Notes: generated by a model from the letters alone, not told the origin. 64,000 bases of DNA from Notoacmeibacter marinus (GCF_002238045.1 NZ_NBYO01000002.1:558001-622000), one strand, 5' to 3'; shown: positions 52,388 to 61,567, counted from the first letter of the stretch. Made by a program: numbers and translations.

Positions 52388-53137
52388 ATGCCCCTTTTCG
52401 ACCCATTCTCATCGGCGGCGGCATCGCTGTTCGGCTTCCTGGCGCTCGGCGGACCGGTCGTCGCGCTGCTGCTGTGCCTGTCCGTGGTGGCGCTGGCCGT
52501 CGTCATCTTCAAGGCCGTGCAGTTCGCCAGCATCCGGATCGGCCGCCCCGAGCGTGCGCGCAAGGCGATAGGCTTGTGGGATGCCGGTCGCAGGGCCGAG
52601 GCCGTGGACCATGCCGCCGAAGGCAGAAGCGCCTCCGCCCAGGCGGTGGCCCGGGCCATGTTCCTGATCCGCGCCAGTGCATCCGCCATGGCAGGCAACG
52701 CAACGCATCCGCGCCTGTCCATCGCGGAAATCGAAGAAGCGGTCGCGCAGCAGGCCAATCAGAGACTGCACGAGCTGAAGAGCGGGTTCCGTGTTCTGGA
52801 ATCGGTCGCCCAGATCGCACCGCTCCTCGGCCTGTTCGGCACGGTTCTCGGCATGATCGATGCCTTCCGGAAACTGCAGGAGGCCGGCAACGCGGTCGAC
52901 CCGTCCATTCTGGCCGGCGGTATCTGGGTCGCCCTTCTGACGACGGCGGTGGGTCTGGCGGTCGCCATGCCGACATCGCTGGCGCTCACCTGGCTGGAAT
53001 CCCGCCTGGATGACGAGCGCGCGGCAATCGAAGGGCTTGTGTCGCAGGTCGTCATCGGCCGCCGCCCGGCGCCGATGACGCCATCCGGGCAGCAGGCGCC
53101 GGACATGCCGAACGAGGAGGGACGGTTTGCGACTTGA
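52388..53137 (+). CDS. exbB: ExbB-type TonB energiser (MotA/TolQ/ExbB family)
   Basis: The 249-residue protein has three membrane segments: about 18-45 (FLALGGPVVALLLCLSVVALAVVIF), 140-160 (APLLGLFGTVLGMIDAFRKL) and 175-200 (GGIWVALLTTAVGLAVAMPTSLAL). GLFGTVLGMI and GIWVALLTTAVGL are the conserved ExbB/TolQ cores. With ExbD it uses the proton gradient to energise TonB. It overlaps the next gene, whose TTG start lies inside its end. Confidence 0.9.
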   Translation: MPLFDPFSSAAASLFGFLALGGPVVALLLCLSVVALAVVIFKAVQFASIRIGRPERARKAIGLWDAGRRAEAVDHAAEGRSASAQAVARAMFLIRASASAMAGNATHPRLSIAEIEEAVAQQANQRLHELKSGFRVLESVAQIAPLLGLFGTVLGMIDAFRKLQEAGNAVDPSILAGGIWVALLTTAVGLAVAMPTSLALTWLESRLDDERAAIEGLVSQVVIGRRPAPMTPSGQQAPDMPNEEGRFAT

Positions 53138-53504
53138 TCTGCCACCGCCATCCAGACGCACGCTGTCGATGACGTCGCTGATCGACGTCATCTTTCTGCT
53201 GCTGCTGTTCTTCATGCTGTCCTCGACCTTCACGCGCTATGCGAGCGTCGATCTCGGTGGCGGCGCCAACGCACAGGCGGGAAATGACGGCGCGCCGCAA
53301 TTGCTGATCTCGCTTCGTGGCGATGGCATCCTCGTCAACGGGATCGAAGCCGGCGAGGATCTGCGGTCCGTCCTGCAACGCCATCGGAATGATGCGGTGG
53401 AACGCGCCACCGTCCTCGTGGGCGTCGACGCGACCTCACAGCAGCTCGTGACCGCACTGGACGTCGCCCGCTCGGTGGGGCTGAACGTTATGGTGGCGCG
53501 ATGA
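53127..53504 (+). CDS. exbD: ExbD-type protein with intact membrane Asp
   Basis: The 125-residue protein has one N-terminal membrane helix, SMTSLIDVIFLLLLFFMLSSTF, with D20 in the position essential for proton use in ExbD/TolR, and a periplasmic domain. The start is TTG 53127, set by the strong GAGGAGGGACGG just upstream; no ATG fits before the helix. It overlaps exbB by 11 bp and the second exbD by 4 bp. Confidence 0.88.
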   Translation: MRLDLPPPSRRTLSMTSLIDVIFLLLLFFMLSSTFTRYASVDLGGGANAQAGNDGAPQLLISLRGDGILVNGIEAGEDLRSVLQRHRNDAVERATVLVGVDATSQQLVTALDVARSVGLNVMVAR

Positions 53505-53929
53505 GAGCTGTCGCAAAGCGCCGCTTCGCCCTCGCCGCGCCCGCACCGCGACGGCAGGTCGAGCCGACCATCGCGCTGATCAACATCGTCTTTCTGATGC
53601 TGATCTTCTTTCTGATCGCCGGGACGCTTGCCACTCCGCTGCCGAGCGAGATGAAGACGGCGCAGACGGAGTTCGCGCCACCCGCCGCCCCGCCCGACGC
53701 GCTGGCCATCGCCGCTGACGGAACGCTCTATAGGAGCGGCGCCGTGACGACCGTCGGCAGCTTCGTTGCCCTGACCGATCTTTCCAAACCCGTTCGCATC
53801 GCGGTAAACCGGGACCTTCCGGCACGCGATCTGATCGATGTGGTCGCGGCCTTGCGCGCGGCCGGAGCGGGCCATGTCGTCATGGTGACGGAGCGCACTG
53901 CCGGCTCCCGATCCGGCCTGTCCGAGTAG
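53501..53929 (+). CDS. Second ExbD-type protein, membrane Asp replaced by Asn
   Basis: The 142-residue protein has an ExbD-like helix EPTIALINIVFLMLIFFLIAGTL, but the essential Asp of ExbD/TolR is N28. The periplasmic domain (DLSKPVRIAVNRDLPARDLIDVVAALRAAGAGHVVMVTER) matches the ExbD fold. A heterodimer with the first ExbD, with one proton path per pair, would fit. It starts inside the previous stop codon (ATGA) and precedes tonB by 9 bp. Confidence 0.85.
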   Translation: MRAVAKRRFALAAPAPRRQVEPTIALINIVFLMLIFFLIAGTLATPLPSEMKTAQTEFAPPAAPPDALAIAADGTLYRSGAVTTVGSFVALTDLSKPVRIAVNRDLPARDLIDVVAALRAAGAGHVVMVTERTAGSRSGLSE

Positions 53930-53938
53930 CGTGCCGCC

Positions 53939-54994
53939 ATGGTGACTGTCTCTCTCGGTCGGCTTGGTCTGGGCGGCGCCCTCGCTGCCTCCGTCCTCCT
54001 TCATCTGGCGCTGTTTTTCGCCGCACCGGCCTCGTCCCCTCCCGAAAGCGAACCCTCGGTCGCGACGATCCAGACGGCCGAAGCGCTGTTCGCCCCTGCC
54101 CCGTCCGGCGAAGCTCTCGATCCTGACGGCAACGAGGCGGCGGCAGACGACAGCGCTGAAGCGCCCGTGGAAGAGGTCGAAGACACCGCACCGCCGGATG
54201 AGACGGTCGATGCCGTCCCCGCCGAAACCGATTCCGCCCAGGCGGTGGAAACGGAGCCCGCCGAACCCGTCATGGCCGAGGCCGACACCCTTCTTCCGCA
54301 ATCGGACGACGCACCGGATGCCGGTCCTGTCGAGACTCTGGCGGCGATGGAGCCGGCAGACGTCCAACCCGCGATCGCGTCGGAGGCAGTCAGCCAAACC
54401 GTTGTTGCGGAGGATCTCGGCGAACTGGTGGAAATGCCGTTGCCGATCACCCGCCCAAACGACGCCGCAGCACAGGAGGCCGCGCGCCAGGCAATCGCCC
54501 GAGCGGACCAGCAGCGCTCCGCCGAGCGCCGGACGGCGGAGCGGGCGCGACAGCGCGCCGCAGAAAGCCGACAGGCGAAGACGACCCGCAGGACGGACGC
54601 CCGAAAGGCGAGCACCGCAAAGGCGGAGCCGCGCCAGACCAGACGCGCGGCGAGCCAGCGGACGACCGAACGGAGAGGTCAGGGCAACCGAAGCCAGCAA
54701 GCCTCCACCCAGAGAGCTTCACGCAATTCGTCGGCCGTTCGCCGCTATCCGGGCCGCGTCCGCTCACGCATCGCCAGCCGGGTGACCGGGGGAGCGCGCG
54801 GAACCGTTCACGTCACCTTCACGGTCGGCCGCGGCGGCGGTCTGAACGGCGCGCGTATATCGAGAAGTTCCGGCTCGTCCGCCGCCGACCGCGCCGCGCT
54901 GAATGCGGTGCGCCGCGCCGCGCCCTTCCCGCCGATCCCGTCCGAAGCGGGACGATCCTCCTGGTCCTTCACGGTCCCGATCAAGGTCCGCTGA
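53939..54994 (+). CDS. tonB: TonB energy transducer
   Basis: The 351-residue protein has an N-terminal anchor (LGLGGALAASVLLHLALFFAAP), a long acidic then strongly basic Ala/Glu/Arg-rich spacer (about 30-260) and a C-terminal TonB domain: RYPGRVRSRIASRVTGGARGTVHVTFTVGRGGGLNGARISRSSGSSAADRAALNAVRRAAPFPPIP. It spans the periplasm and drives the ferric-siderophore receptor encoded at 56381. The low-complexity spacer switches charge near residue 190, which is common in alphaproteobacterial TonB proteins. Confidence 0.88.
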   Translation: MVTVSLGRLGLGGALAASVLLHLALFFAAPASSPPESEPSVATIQTAEALFAPAPSGEALDPDGNEAAADDSAEAPVEEVEDTAPPDETVDAVPAETDSAQAVETEPAEPVMAEADTLLPQSDDAPDAGPVETLAAMEPADVQPAIASEAVSQTVVAEDLGELVEMPLPITRPNDAAAQEAARQAIARADQQRSAERRTAERARQRAAESRQAKTTRRTDARKASTAKAEPRQTRRAASQRTTERRGQGNRSQQASTQRASRNSSAVRRYPGRVRSRIASRVTGGARGTVHVTFTVGRGGGLNGARISRSSGSSAADRAALNAVRRAAPFPPIPSEAGRSSWSFTVPIKVR

Positions 54995-55064
54995 GACTTC
55001 CCGCGCTTGTCGGCCGCAAAGCGACGCGCCGTCCTCCGGTGGAGCAACGAGCCAATGAGAAATG

Positions 55065-56309
55065 TCAGGAAGGGGACACCGTTTCCGGCGTCTGCCGGCC
55101 CGCCAGGAAGCGCGCGACGATGAAGACGGCCAGAGCGGACAGCGCGGTCGCCAGGGTAAAGAGGACCCCGTAGCCGGCATGATCGGCGATCAGCCCCGAC
55201 AGGCTCGATCCGAGGAGATAGATGAGAATCTGCGCGCAGGCGAGAATGGTGAAATCCGTACCCGGCTGGTCGGTCGAGGCCACGCTCATATAGATCGAAT
55301 AGAGCACGACGATCTCCATGTAGCGAATGAAGGTCTGGAACGCCGCCGCGCCGATCACCAGGCTGTTCTGCTCCACCAGGCCGGTGGCGTGAAACGCAAA
55401 AAGCGCAAAGCAGATTGTCCGCAGCGCGCCGAGAGAAATCAGCGCTCTGGTGTTGCCGTGGGTCTTGATCAGACCGATGGCGACGATGGACCCGATCAGG
55501 CCGGCGGTCGCGGCCGAAAAGCCGGACAGATAGCCGATCCAGGAGAGCGGCAGGCCGATATCGACGAGATATGGGCCTTCCATCGCCTTCACCAGGCCTT
55601 CGCTGGCGCGGAACACGAGGGCGACGATCAGGATCATGCGCGCTTCGGGGCGGCGGAAGAAGGCGCGTAGCGACGGACGCGCGCGCTGCGCCCGCTCGCG
55701 ATCTGCTTCCTCGCGCATGAAGGGCAGCACCAGAAGCGGCATGAGGCAGAGCGCCGCGACGGTCAGCAGCGTTGCCCGCCAGCCGAAATATTCGAACAGG
55801 ATCAGCGACAGCGTGCCGCCGATGACGACGCCGAACGCCACGGAGCCGCCCTGGATCGCATTGCCGACGGCCCGGTTGGCCGGTGACAATTGCCGCGTCG
55901 CATATCCGTCGGTCGCGATGTCCTGCGTCGACATCGCCAGCGCGATGAGCATGCACATGACGAAGAGGGCCATGATGTCGGTCGGCTCGATGAAGGCCAT
56001 GGCCGCGATCCCGCCCACCGTTAGCAACTGGGTCGGCACGATCCATCCGCGGCGATGGCCGAGGCGCGGCAGCGGGCTCAGCCGGTCGACCAGTGGCGCC
56101 CAGGCGAATTTCAGCACCAGCGGCAGCATCAGCAGCGAGAACAGGCCGATGGTGCTGCGCGAGACCCCCGCCGCCCGCAATGTCGGCGGAAGCGCAGCGG
56201 CGATCAAATAAGTGGGAATGCCCTGCGCGATGTAGAGGCCGGCAAGCGTGGCGAAGAGCGGCCCTCGCCGCGTCTTCGCCGGTTTGTCGGCCTCAACCGT
56301 CACCGCCAT
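55065..56309 (-). CDS. RhtX/FptX-type siderophore permease (MFS)
   Basis: The 414-residue membrane protein has about 12 hydrophobic segments and AmpG/RhtX-like text: LAGLYIAQGIPTYLIAAALPPTLRAAGVSRSTIGLFSLLMLPLVLKFAWAPLVDR, MSTQDIATDGYATR and QLSPANRAVGNAIQGGSVAFG. RhtX imports rhizobactin 1021 as a single polypeptide in place of an ABC transporter. It follows the receptor gene on the same strand after 71 bp. Other candidates are siderophore export or muropeptide import, less likely in this setting. Confidence 0.8.
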   Translation of the reverse strand: MAVTVEADKPAKTRRGPLFATLAGLYIAQGIPTYLIAAALPPTLRAAGVSRSTIGLFSLLMLPLVLKFAWAPLVDRLSPLPRLGHRRGWIVPTQLLTVGGIAAMAFIEPTDIMALFVMCMLIALAMSTQDIATDGYATRQLSPANRAVGNAIQGGSVAFGVVIGGTLSLILFEYFGWRATLLTVAALCLMPLLVLPFMREEADRERAQRARPSLRAFFRRPEARMILIVALVFRASEGLVKAMEGPYLVDIGLPLSWIGYLSGFSAATAGLIGSIVAIGLIKTHGNTRALISLGALRTICFALFAFHATGLVEQNSLVIGAAAFQTFIRYMEIVVLYSIYMSVASTDQPGTDFTILACAQILIYLLGSSLSGLIADHAGYGVLFTLATALSALAVFIVARFLAGRQTPETVSPS

Positions 56310-56380
56310 GCCGCTCCCCTTTCTCCCGGTCTCTCATCTTGCGACGGCGGCAGAGCCGGGCAAGCCTTTCGCATCATCCT

Positions 56381-58591
56381 TTAGAAGACCGCCTTGTAGG
56401 AAAAGGCGATGGTCCGCCCGAGGCCGGGTACCTCCGCGCCCCGCGTGGCGGTGGCCGTCGGATTGGCGTAATCGGTATCGAGGACATTGAAGACGCCAAG
56501 GCTGAGCTTGTGGCCGTTGTTGAACGTCTTTTGCGCCGACAGGTGCAGCAGGGCAGCGCCGTCGATCTCGTCGTTGCTCAGCCGGTCGCGACCGGAAAAG
56601 AGTTCCACATCGGCCCGCGTGTCGATGCCGTTGGCGAAGGCATAGCTGGCGAAGAGATTGCTCTTCCAGGTGCTCGCGATGCGATTGTTCGGCAGGTCTT
56701 CGTCGATCCTGCCATCGCCGTCGGAATCGTATTCCCCTTCGACATAGCCGACCGTGCCGCCGACCGTGAAAGCGCTCGTCACATCGAAGGCGGCGGTCAG
56801 TTCGCCGCCCCAGATGCGTTCCTTCTGCTGGGTGACGGTGTTGGTGCCGGCATCGTAGGTCAGGCCGTTCTCCGACAGGGACAGGAAGGCCGATGCGGAA
56901 GCGCGGAAGCGCCCCCAATCGCCGCGCACGCCGCCTTCAAACGTGTTCACGAGCTGCGGTTCGGGCGCGATGTCGGCATAGCTGATGAAGAAGTCGGACG
57001 GCCCCAGACGGCAGAAGGCCGCGTAGGCGTCGCAGAATTCGGCGCCGAAGAAGCCGCCATTGACGCCGGCCCGCCGCGTGAAGGCGCCGATATCGGCCAG
57101 CGCATAGCCCTGCGAGAAATTGCCGTAGAGCTGGGCGTCCTCGGTGACGTCGAAGACCGCGCCGGCATTGAAGGTGAATTGCTGGTAGTCGAAATTGCCG
57201 CCACCGACATCGATGGCCGGCAGGGGAATCGCGAAGCCGGAGACCGTGTAGGCCGGACGTGTGAAGTCCTCGACCTCCAGCCAGAATGCATCGAAGCGGA
57301 CGCCGCCGGACAGGCGGAGCCGGTCATGCACGGGCACCGCCACCTGACTGAACAGGCCGAGCTGGTGCTGGTTGAGCGGCGCGGCCACATCGTCGCCGGA
57401 GCCGACCTGGCTCTGCGTGATGTGATCGAAAGTGTAGTCGGCGCCCCAGATCAGCTGCGAGCCCTCGACGATGCGATCCGTCGGCGTCCGCACCGTGGCG
57501 CCGAGACCGAAGCGCTGTCCTTCCAGGACCGTCTGGTTCAGTCCCGTCAGAAGGACGGACGGATTGACCGCGCTCAGGCGGGTTTCGGGCGACTGCTTCT
57601 CGATGTCGTTGTAGAACGCCGTCAGTTCCAGCCCGCCCAGCACGAAGGCGTCATCGGTATAGCGGGCGGTGACATATTTGCTGTCCTCGACCAGCGGCTC
57701 GCCGGTGTAGGGGTCGGAATAGTCGGGCCGCACGCGCGTACCGGAATAATCGGTGTAGAAGCCGGGTCGCTGTTCGGCGTAGGTCCAGTCGAAGGACAGG
57801 TCGAAGCGGCGCGCATCCACCTCATAGCCGAAACGGCCGAACAGATTGCCCTTGCCGGTGCGGTCGCCGCCGCCCTGACCGAGCAGACCGTCAGACGCCA
57901 ACTCATCGCCTTTGCCGTCATAGAGCCGGCGCGACCAGTCGCCGGAAGCGGAGAGGAAGTAGTCGAAGGCATCGCGCCGGCCCTCGACGGAGACGGTGGT
58001 GGACGGCGATGCGGAATCGGCCAGATCCGCCGTCTGCGCTTCAACGCGCGTTTCGACGGTCCAGCGGGGCGTCTCGTCCTCGCCGCGTTTGGTGATGAAG
58101 TTGATGACGCCGCCCGTCGCGCCCGCCCCGTAGAGGCTCGATGCTCCGCTGACGATCTCGACCCGCTCGACCGTATCCAGATCGATCAGGGAGAGAATGC
58201 GTGTGTTGTTGCGCAACGGCGTGGTGCGCGGCACCCCGTCGACAAGGATCAGGATCGAGCGACCCCGATAGCTTTCGGACGCGCCGCTGATCGTCTGGTT
58301 GTCCGGCTGATAGCCCGGCACCAGCCTGGAAACGAGGTGCGCCGCATCGTTGGAGCCGACCGTCAGCCGCTCGATCTCCTCGCGCTGGATGACACTGACA
58401 TTCTGCGCCACATTGGCGATCTCGCTGTGGCGCCGTCCCGCCGTGGCGACGATCGTCTCGAGCAGGGTCGTATCGCCCGAGGACGCGATGGCGGCATCGT
58501 CGCCCGCCGCTTCATCCTCCAGCGCCTGCGCCGATACGGCGGTGCCGTTCAGGCTCAGGCAGATCGCGATAACACTGACTTGAAAACGCAT
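56381..58591 (-). CDS. TonB-dependent outer-membrane siderophore receptor
   Basis: The 736-residue protein has a signal peptide (FQVSVIAICLSLNGTAVSAQA), a plug domain (IVATAGRRHSEIANVAQNVSVIQREEIERL, LVPGYQPDNQTISGASESYRGRSILILVDGVPRTTP, LDTVERVEIVSGASSLYGAGATGGVINFITKRG) and a beta-barrel ending in a terminal Phe (TIAFSYKAVF). It resembles RhtA/IutA hydroxamate receptors. ATG 58591 is chosen with GAGGGG six bases upstream; the open frame before it starts only with TTG. An exact RirA-type box lies 73 bp upstream. Confidence 0.9.
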   Translation of the reverse strand: MRFQVSVIAICLSLNGTAVSAQALEDEAAGDDAAIASSGDTTLLETIVATAGRRHSEIANVAQNVSVIQREEIERLTVGSNDAAHLVSRLVPGYQPDNQTISGASESYRGRSILILVDGVPRTTPLRNNTRILSLIDLDTVERVEIVSGASSLYGAGATGGVINFITKRGEDETPRWTVETRVEAQTADLADSASPSTTVSVEGRRDAFDYFLSASGDWSRRLYDGKGDELASDGLLGQGGGDRTGKGNLFGRFGYEVDARRFDLSFDWTYAEQRPGFYTDYSGTRVRPDYSDPYTGEPLVEDSKYVTARYTDDAFVLGGLELTAFYNDIEKQSPETRLSAVNPSVLLTGLNQTVLEGQRFGLGATVRTPTDRIVEGSQLIWGADYTFDHITQSQVGSGDDVAAPLNQHQLGLFSQVAVPVHDRLRLSGGVRFDAFWLEVEDFTRPAYTVSGFAIPLPAIDVGGGNFDYQQFTFNAGAVFDVTEDAQLYGNFSQGYALADIGAFTRRAGVNGGFFGAEFCDAYAAFCRLGPSDFFISYADIAPEPQLVNTFEGGVRGDWGRFRASASAFLSLSENGLTYDAGTNTVTQQKERIWGGELTAAFDVTSAFTVGGTVGYVEGEYDSDGDGRIDEDLPNNRIASTWKSNLFASYAFANGIDTRADVELFSGRDRLSNDEIDGAALLHLSAQKTFNNGHKLSLGVFNVLDTDYANPTATATRGAEVPGLGRTIAFSYKAVF

Positions 58592-58663
58592 GATTCCCCT
58601 CAACCGGCAGACCCAACAGCTTGCCGTATTAACATGATTGCTGTAGTCAGCTTTGACTAATTA

Positions 58664-58678
58664 TGACTTACAGAGTCA
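58664..58678. promoter_or_regulatory. Iron-responsive (RirA-type) box in the receptor/SIP divergent promoter
   Basis: TGA-CTTACAGAG-TCA fits the RirA box TGA-N9-TCA exactly. A second inverted repeat, TAGTCA-N4-TGACTA, lies just beside it at 58644-58659. The position between two divergent iron-uptake genes supports repression under iron sufficiency. Confidence 0.65.
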
Positions 58679-58782
58679 AGAATAATCAATCGAGGGAGCG
58701 CGCTGGCATCGGCGCTGTTGCATCGGCGCAACAGGGACGCCGCCGGAACCTCTCGGGCGGCAACGAAGATGGAGCAGAAGCG

Positions 58783-59844
58783 GTGACTACGGATACGGCA
58801 GTGAGCGGAGCGGCAGCCCAACTATTCGAGACGGCAACGCTCATCGAGCGGCATCAAGGCAGTCTCTTCGAACTGTTTCGGTCAAAGGGTCACCAGCTCG
58901 GACTGCCGATGATCGATGGCGAGGGGCGACTGACGCTGACGACGCCAAGCGGTCGAATTGTCCTATCCAGCGAACGGGATGGGGTTCGGCTGACACTCAG
59001 CGCCCCGGATCGTGCGACGCTTCATACGCTGCAGGAAACGGTCGAGCGCAATATTGATGGTCGCTTTGGCGAAGCGGTCGAACGGGTCTGGTCCCTGGCC
59101 GAGCCGGGCGCCCTTCCCGCCAATATAACCTTTGCGACCGTCCTGGCGGTATCGCGTATCTCTCCCTCCTATTTTCGCGTTCGGATCGCCGATCCATCTC
59201 TGGGGCGATTTTCTCGAGGCGGTCTTCATTTCCGGCTTCTCTTCGCGCCATCCGACCATATCGGAGAATGGCCGGCCATTGGCGAAGACGGACGAACGCA
59301 ATGGCCGGGAGGCAGAAGCGCCTGGCATCGGCCTGTCTATACAGTCCGCCAGATCGACCCGGACCGTGGCGAAATGGAATTCGATGTTGTGGTCCATGAC
59401 AATGGACGGGTCAGCGCATGGTGCGAAACGGCGCATCCGGGCGAGCACCTCGCACTGATGGGGCCCGGCGGCGGCTGGTATCCCGAAGCGCGATGGCTCG
59501 GCCTTTTCGGCGATGAAACCGCTCTGCCAGCCATCGCCCGCATCCTGGCCTCCGCTCCCGATGACACGCGCGGCGCCGCCACGATCATGATCGGTCACGA
59601 GGACGACATCCAGAGGCTTGCCGCGCCGTCGGGCATGACGATCCGCTGGCTGGTGCGCGGTAACGGCCAGACCTTGCCCGATGCCGTCGAGGCGATGGAT
59701 ATTCCGTCCTCCGATCGCTTTGTCTGGTTTGCCGGCGAACGGTCCGATGTCGAACTCGTTCGCCGAGCCTTGCCCGCACGCGGTCTGAACAGGTCGGAAT
59801 TTCGCGCCGCGTCCTATTGGGCCGCCGATGACACCGCGTCGTAG
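58783..59844 (+). CDS. DUF2218-siderophore-interacting protein fusion (ferric-siderophore reductase)
   Basis: The 353-residue protein has an N-terminal DUF2218-like domain (about 10-100: TATLIERHQGSLFELFRSKGH, LTTPSGRIVLSSERDGVRLTLSAPDRATLHTLQETVERNI). A siderophore-interacting protein domain follows: FAD-binding RPVYTVRQID with HRP-x-Y, PGEHLALMGPGGG, and a C-terminal SIP region ending ASYW. These enzymes reduce ferric siderophore in the cytoplasm. GTG 58783 is chosen because GGAG lies eight bases upstream; the longer frame from 58663 would overlap the iron box. The 3' end overlaps the converging iucC-like gene by 31 bp. Confidence 0.83.
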   Translation: MTTDTAVSGAAAQLFETATLIERHQGSLFELFRSKGHQLGLPMIDGEGRLTLTTPSGRIVLSSERDGVRLTLSAPDRATLHTLQETVERNIDGRFGEAVERVWSLAEPGALPANITFATVLAVSRISPSYFRVRIADPSLGRFSRGGLHFRLLFAPSDHIGEWPAIGEDGRTQWPGGRSAWHRPVYTVRQIDPDRGEMEFDVVVHDNGRVSAWCETAHPGEHLALMGPGGGWYPEARWLGLFGDETALPAIARILASAPDDTRGAATIMIGHEDDIQRLAAPSGMTIRWLVRGNGQTLPDAVEAMDIPSSDRFVWFAGERSDVELVRRALPARGLNRSEFRAASYWAADDTAS

Positions 59845-61565
59845 TCCGCAGCGGGCTCCAACGGTGCGGCGAGCGGATTGTCCAGATCGGTGCCGCGCGC
59901 CGGCAGCGGCCGGGCGGCCGAATCCTCATAGCCGATCTGGAAGCGCACGCGGTTGATCGCAACGCGCGGCATCTTCGCCTGAAAGAGATCGAAAAGCGCG
60001 AACCGATCTGAAAGTTCGGGATGGGCGGCGATATAGGCGTGGAGCACCTGCCGCAAAAGCGCGTAGAACCGATCTTCGGGCAGAAGCCCACGCCGCGCCA
60101 GACCGGCCGACAGGAAGCGCAGCACGGTTACGAAGTGCGCCGTCTGGATGTTGTGCACGATGTAGGCCGGCGGCTTGCGGGGCAGCACGGCGCGCGCCGC
60201 GGGCGGCAGGCTTTCCGCTTCGGGAAAGTCCCGATCGACCAGATCGAGGTCGCCCTGAAAGTCCTTCACCGTGATGCCGACCGGCACATTGGCGTGCAGC
60301 ACGACATTGATGTTCTGGCCATGCGCGATGAAGGCAAGGCCGTAACGGCAGAGAATATGCCAGAGCGGCACGACGCTGACTTCGAACAGACGGCGCAGCC
60401 ACTCTTCCAGCGGCAGGCCGGCCTTGCGGGCGAAGGCGGCAGCCAGAGGTTCGTTGTCGGCACCCTCGTGGAAGAGCGCCGCCATCATCAGCACGCGCCG
60501 GCCCGGCAGAAGAAATTCGCCGTTCTGCCGCCATATCGCGCCGAGCGTCTCATGCCAGCGATAGGGCGCGTCGGGCGCCTGCGCCATCAGCGGGTCGTCC
60601 CACCACAGGCCCAGCACTTCCTTTTGCACGGTCACGAACGGCGCCGTGACCGGATCGGCGGCGACAATGTCGGCGACCCAGTCGGAGATCGCCGCACCCT
60701 GCTCGATATATTTGCCCGGCATGCCGCGCCAGGCCGAAGTGTTCAGAATGCCGAGCGCCAGCTTGATTTCATATGGCCCGCCATCTTTCGGGACCAGCGT
60801 TCGGAGACTGGGAGAGGCGACGAATGGCGGACCGAAGGGTCCGAGCCGCTCGACGCGGTTTTCCGCAATATCGGCGACAAGGCTCTGCGCAAGGCAATGG
60901 TCCCATTGCCAGGGGTGAACAGGCATGAATACGCGCTCCGTTCCGCCCGCTTCAGCCAGCAGACGCCTCGTCTGGTCATCGCCGAGCGCGGAGCGCAGAA
61001 GGCACTCACTTTCGATGCCGGCACCCCGGCCCTGCCGAACCCGACCCGGATCGAGCGCCAGCCATTCCAAGCGGATCGGCGCTCCGTTTTCCGGCCCGTA
61101 CCGCGCCAGATCGTCCACACCCCATCCGAGCCGGCCTTTATTCGCCACCGCTTTCGGATGGCCCTCGAGTGCCGCGTGAAGGCTGTCCGTCGGCAGATCG
61201 GTCAGTTCGTCGGCGGTCCGTTTTCCCCAGCGTACATCGATGGCGCAATCCTGGCGCAGCGTGTTCTTCAACTCCTGCAGAAACATCGCTTCGGTCGCCG
61301 GGTTCATGCCCAGTTCGTCGCGCGCATCGATGACGAATTGCAGCGGGTCCGGCTCGTCTCCATCGCGGCGAATGGTCGTCGCGTCGATGTCCAGATTGCC
61401 CCAGATGCGGCGGACCGCGCGATAGGTGTAGACAACGCCCGACGTCAGCTCCAGCCGGCTTTCGCTGCAGCCGAAAACCTCTTCCCAGGCCAGTTCGCTG
61501 ACCGCCTTGGCGAGCCAGCGCCGCCCCACCCTTTGGAAGCGTTCGAAGGTGACGATATGGTCCAC
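59814..61565 (-). CDS. iucC: IucA/IucC-family siderophore synthetase (IucC/RhbF type)
   Basis: The 583-residue NIS synthetase has the family cores: LEGHPKAVANKGRLGWG (ATP/citrate site), FMPVHPWQWDHC, EIKLALGILNTSAWRGM, GLAFIAHGQNINVVLHANVPVGITVKDFQGDLDLV and an FhuF-like C-terminal segment. It condenses a hydroxamate diamine with a citryl intermediate using ATP. GTG 61565 is chosen: it lies 2 bp after the upstream gene stop with AAGGTGAGG before it and gives the usual IucC length; ATG 61607 would overlap the acetyltransferase. It is last in the iucA-B-C order. Confidence 0.88.
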   Translation of the reverse strand: MDHIVTFERFQRVGRRWLAKAVSELAWEEVFGCSESRLELTSGVVYTYRAVRRIWGNLDIDATTIRRDGDEPDPLQFVIDARDELGMNPATEAMFLQELKNTLRQDCAIDVRWGKRTADELTDLPTDSLHAALEGHPKAVANKGRLGWGVDDLARYGPENGAPIRLEWLALDPGRVRQGRGAGIESECLLRSALGDDQTRRLLAEAGGTERVFMPVHPWQWDHCLAQSLVADIAENRVERLGPFGPPFVASPSLRTLVPKDGGPYEIKLALGILNTSAWRGMPGKYIEQGAAISDWVADIVAADPVTAPFVTVQKEVLGLWWDDPLMAQAPDAPYRWHETLGAIWRQNGEFLLPGRRVLMMAALFHEGADNEPLAAAFARKAGLPLEEWLRRLFEVSVVPLWHILCRYGLAFIAHGQNINVVLHANVPVGITVKDFQGDLDLVDRDFPEAESLPPAARAVLPRKPPAYIVHNIQTAHFVTVLRFLSAGLARRGLLPEDRFYALLRQVLHAYIAAHPELSDRFALFDLFQAKMPRVAINRVRFQIGYEDSAARPLPARGTDLDNPLAAPLEPAADYDAVSSAAQ

Positions 61566-61567
61566 GC

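Noticed and set aside
56093-58660. Open frame of about 855 codons antisense to the TonB-dependent receptor
   Set aside because: No recognisable domain; the receptor on the minus strand has signal peptide, plug and barrel.
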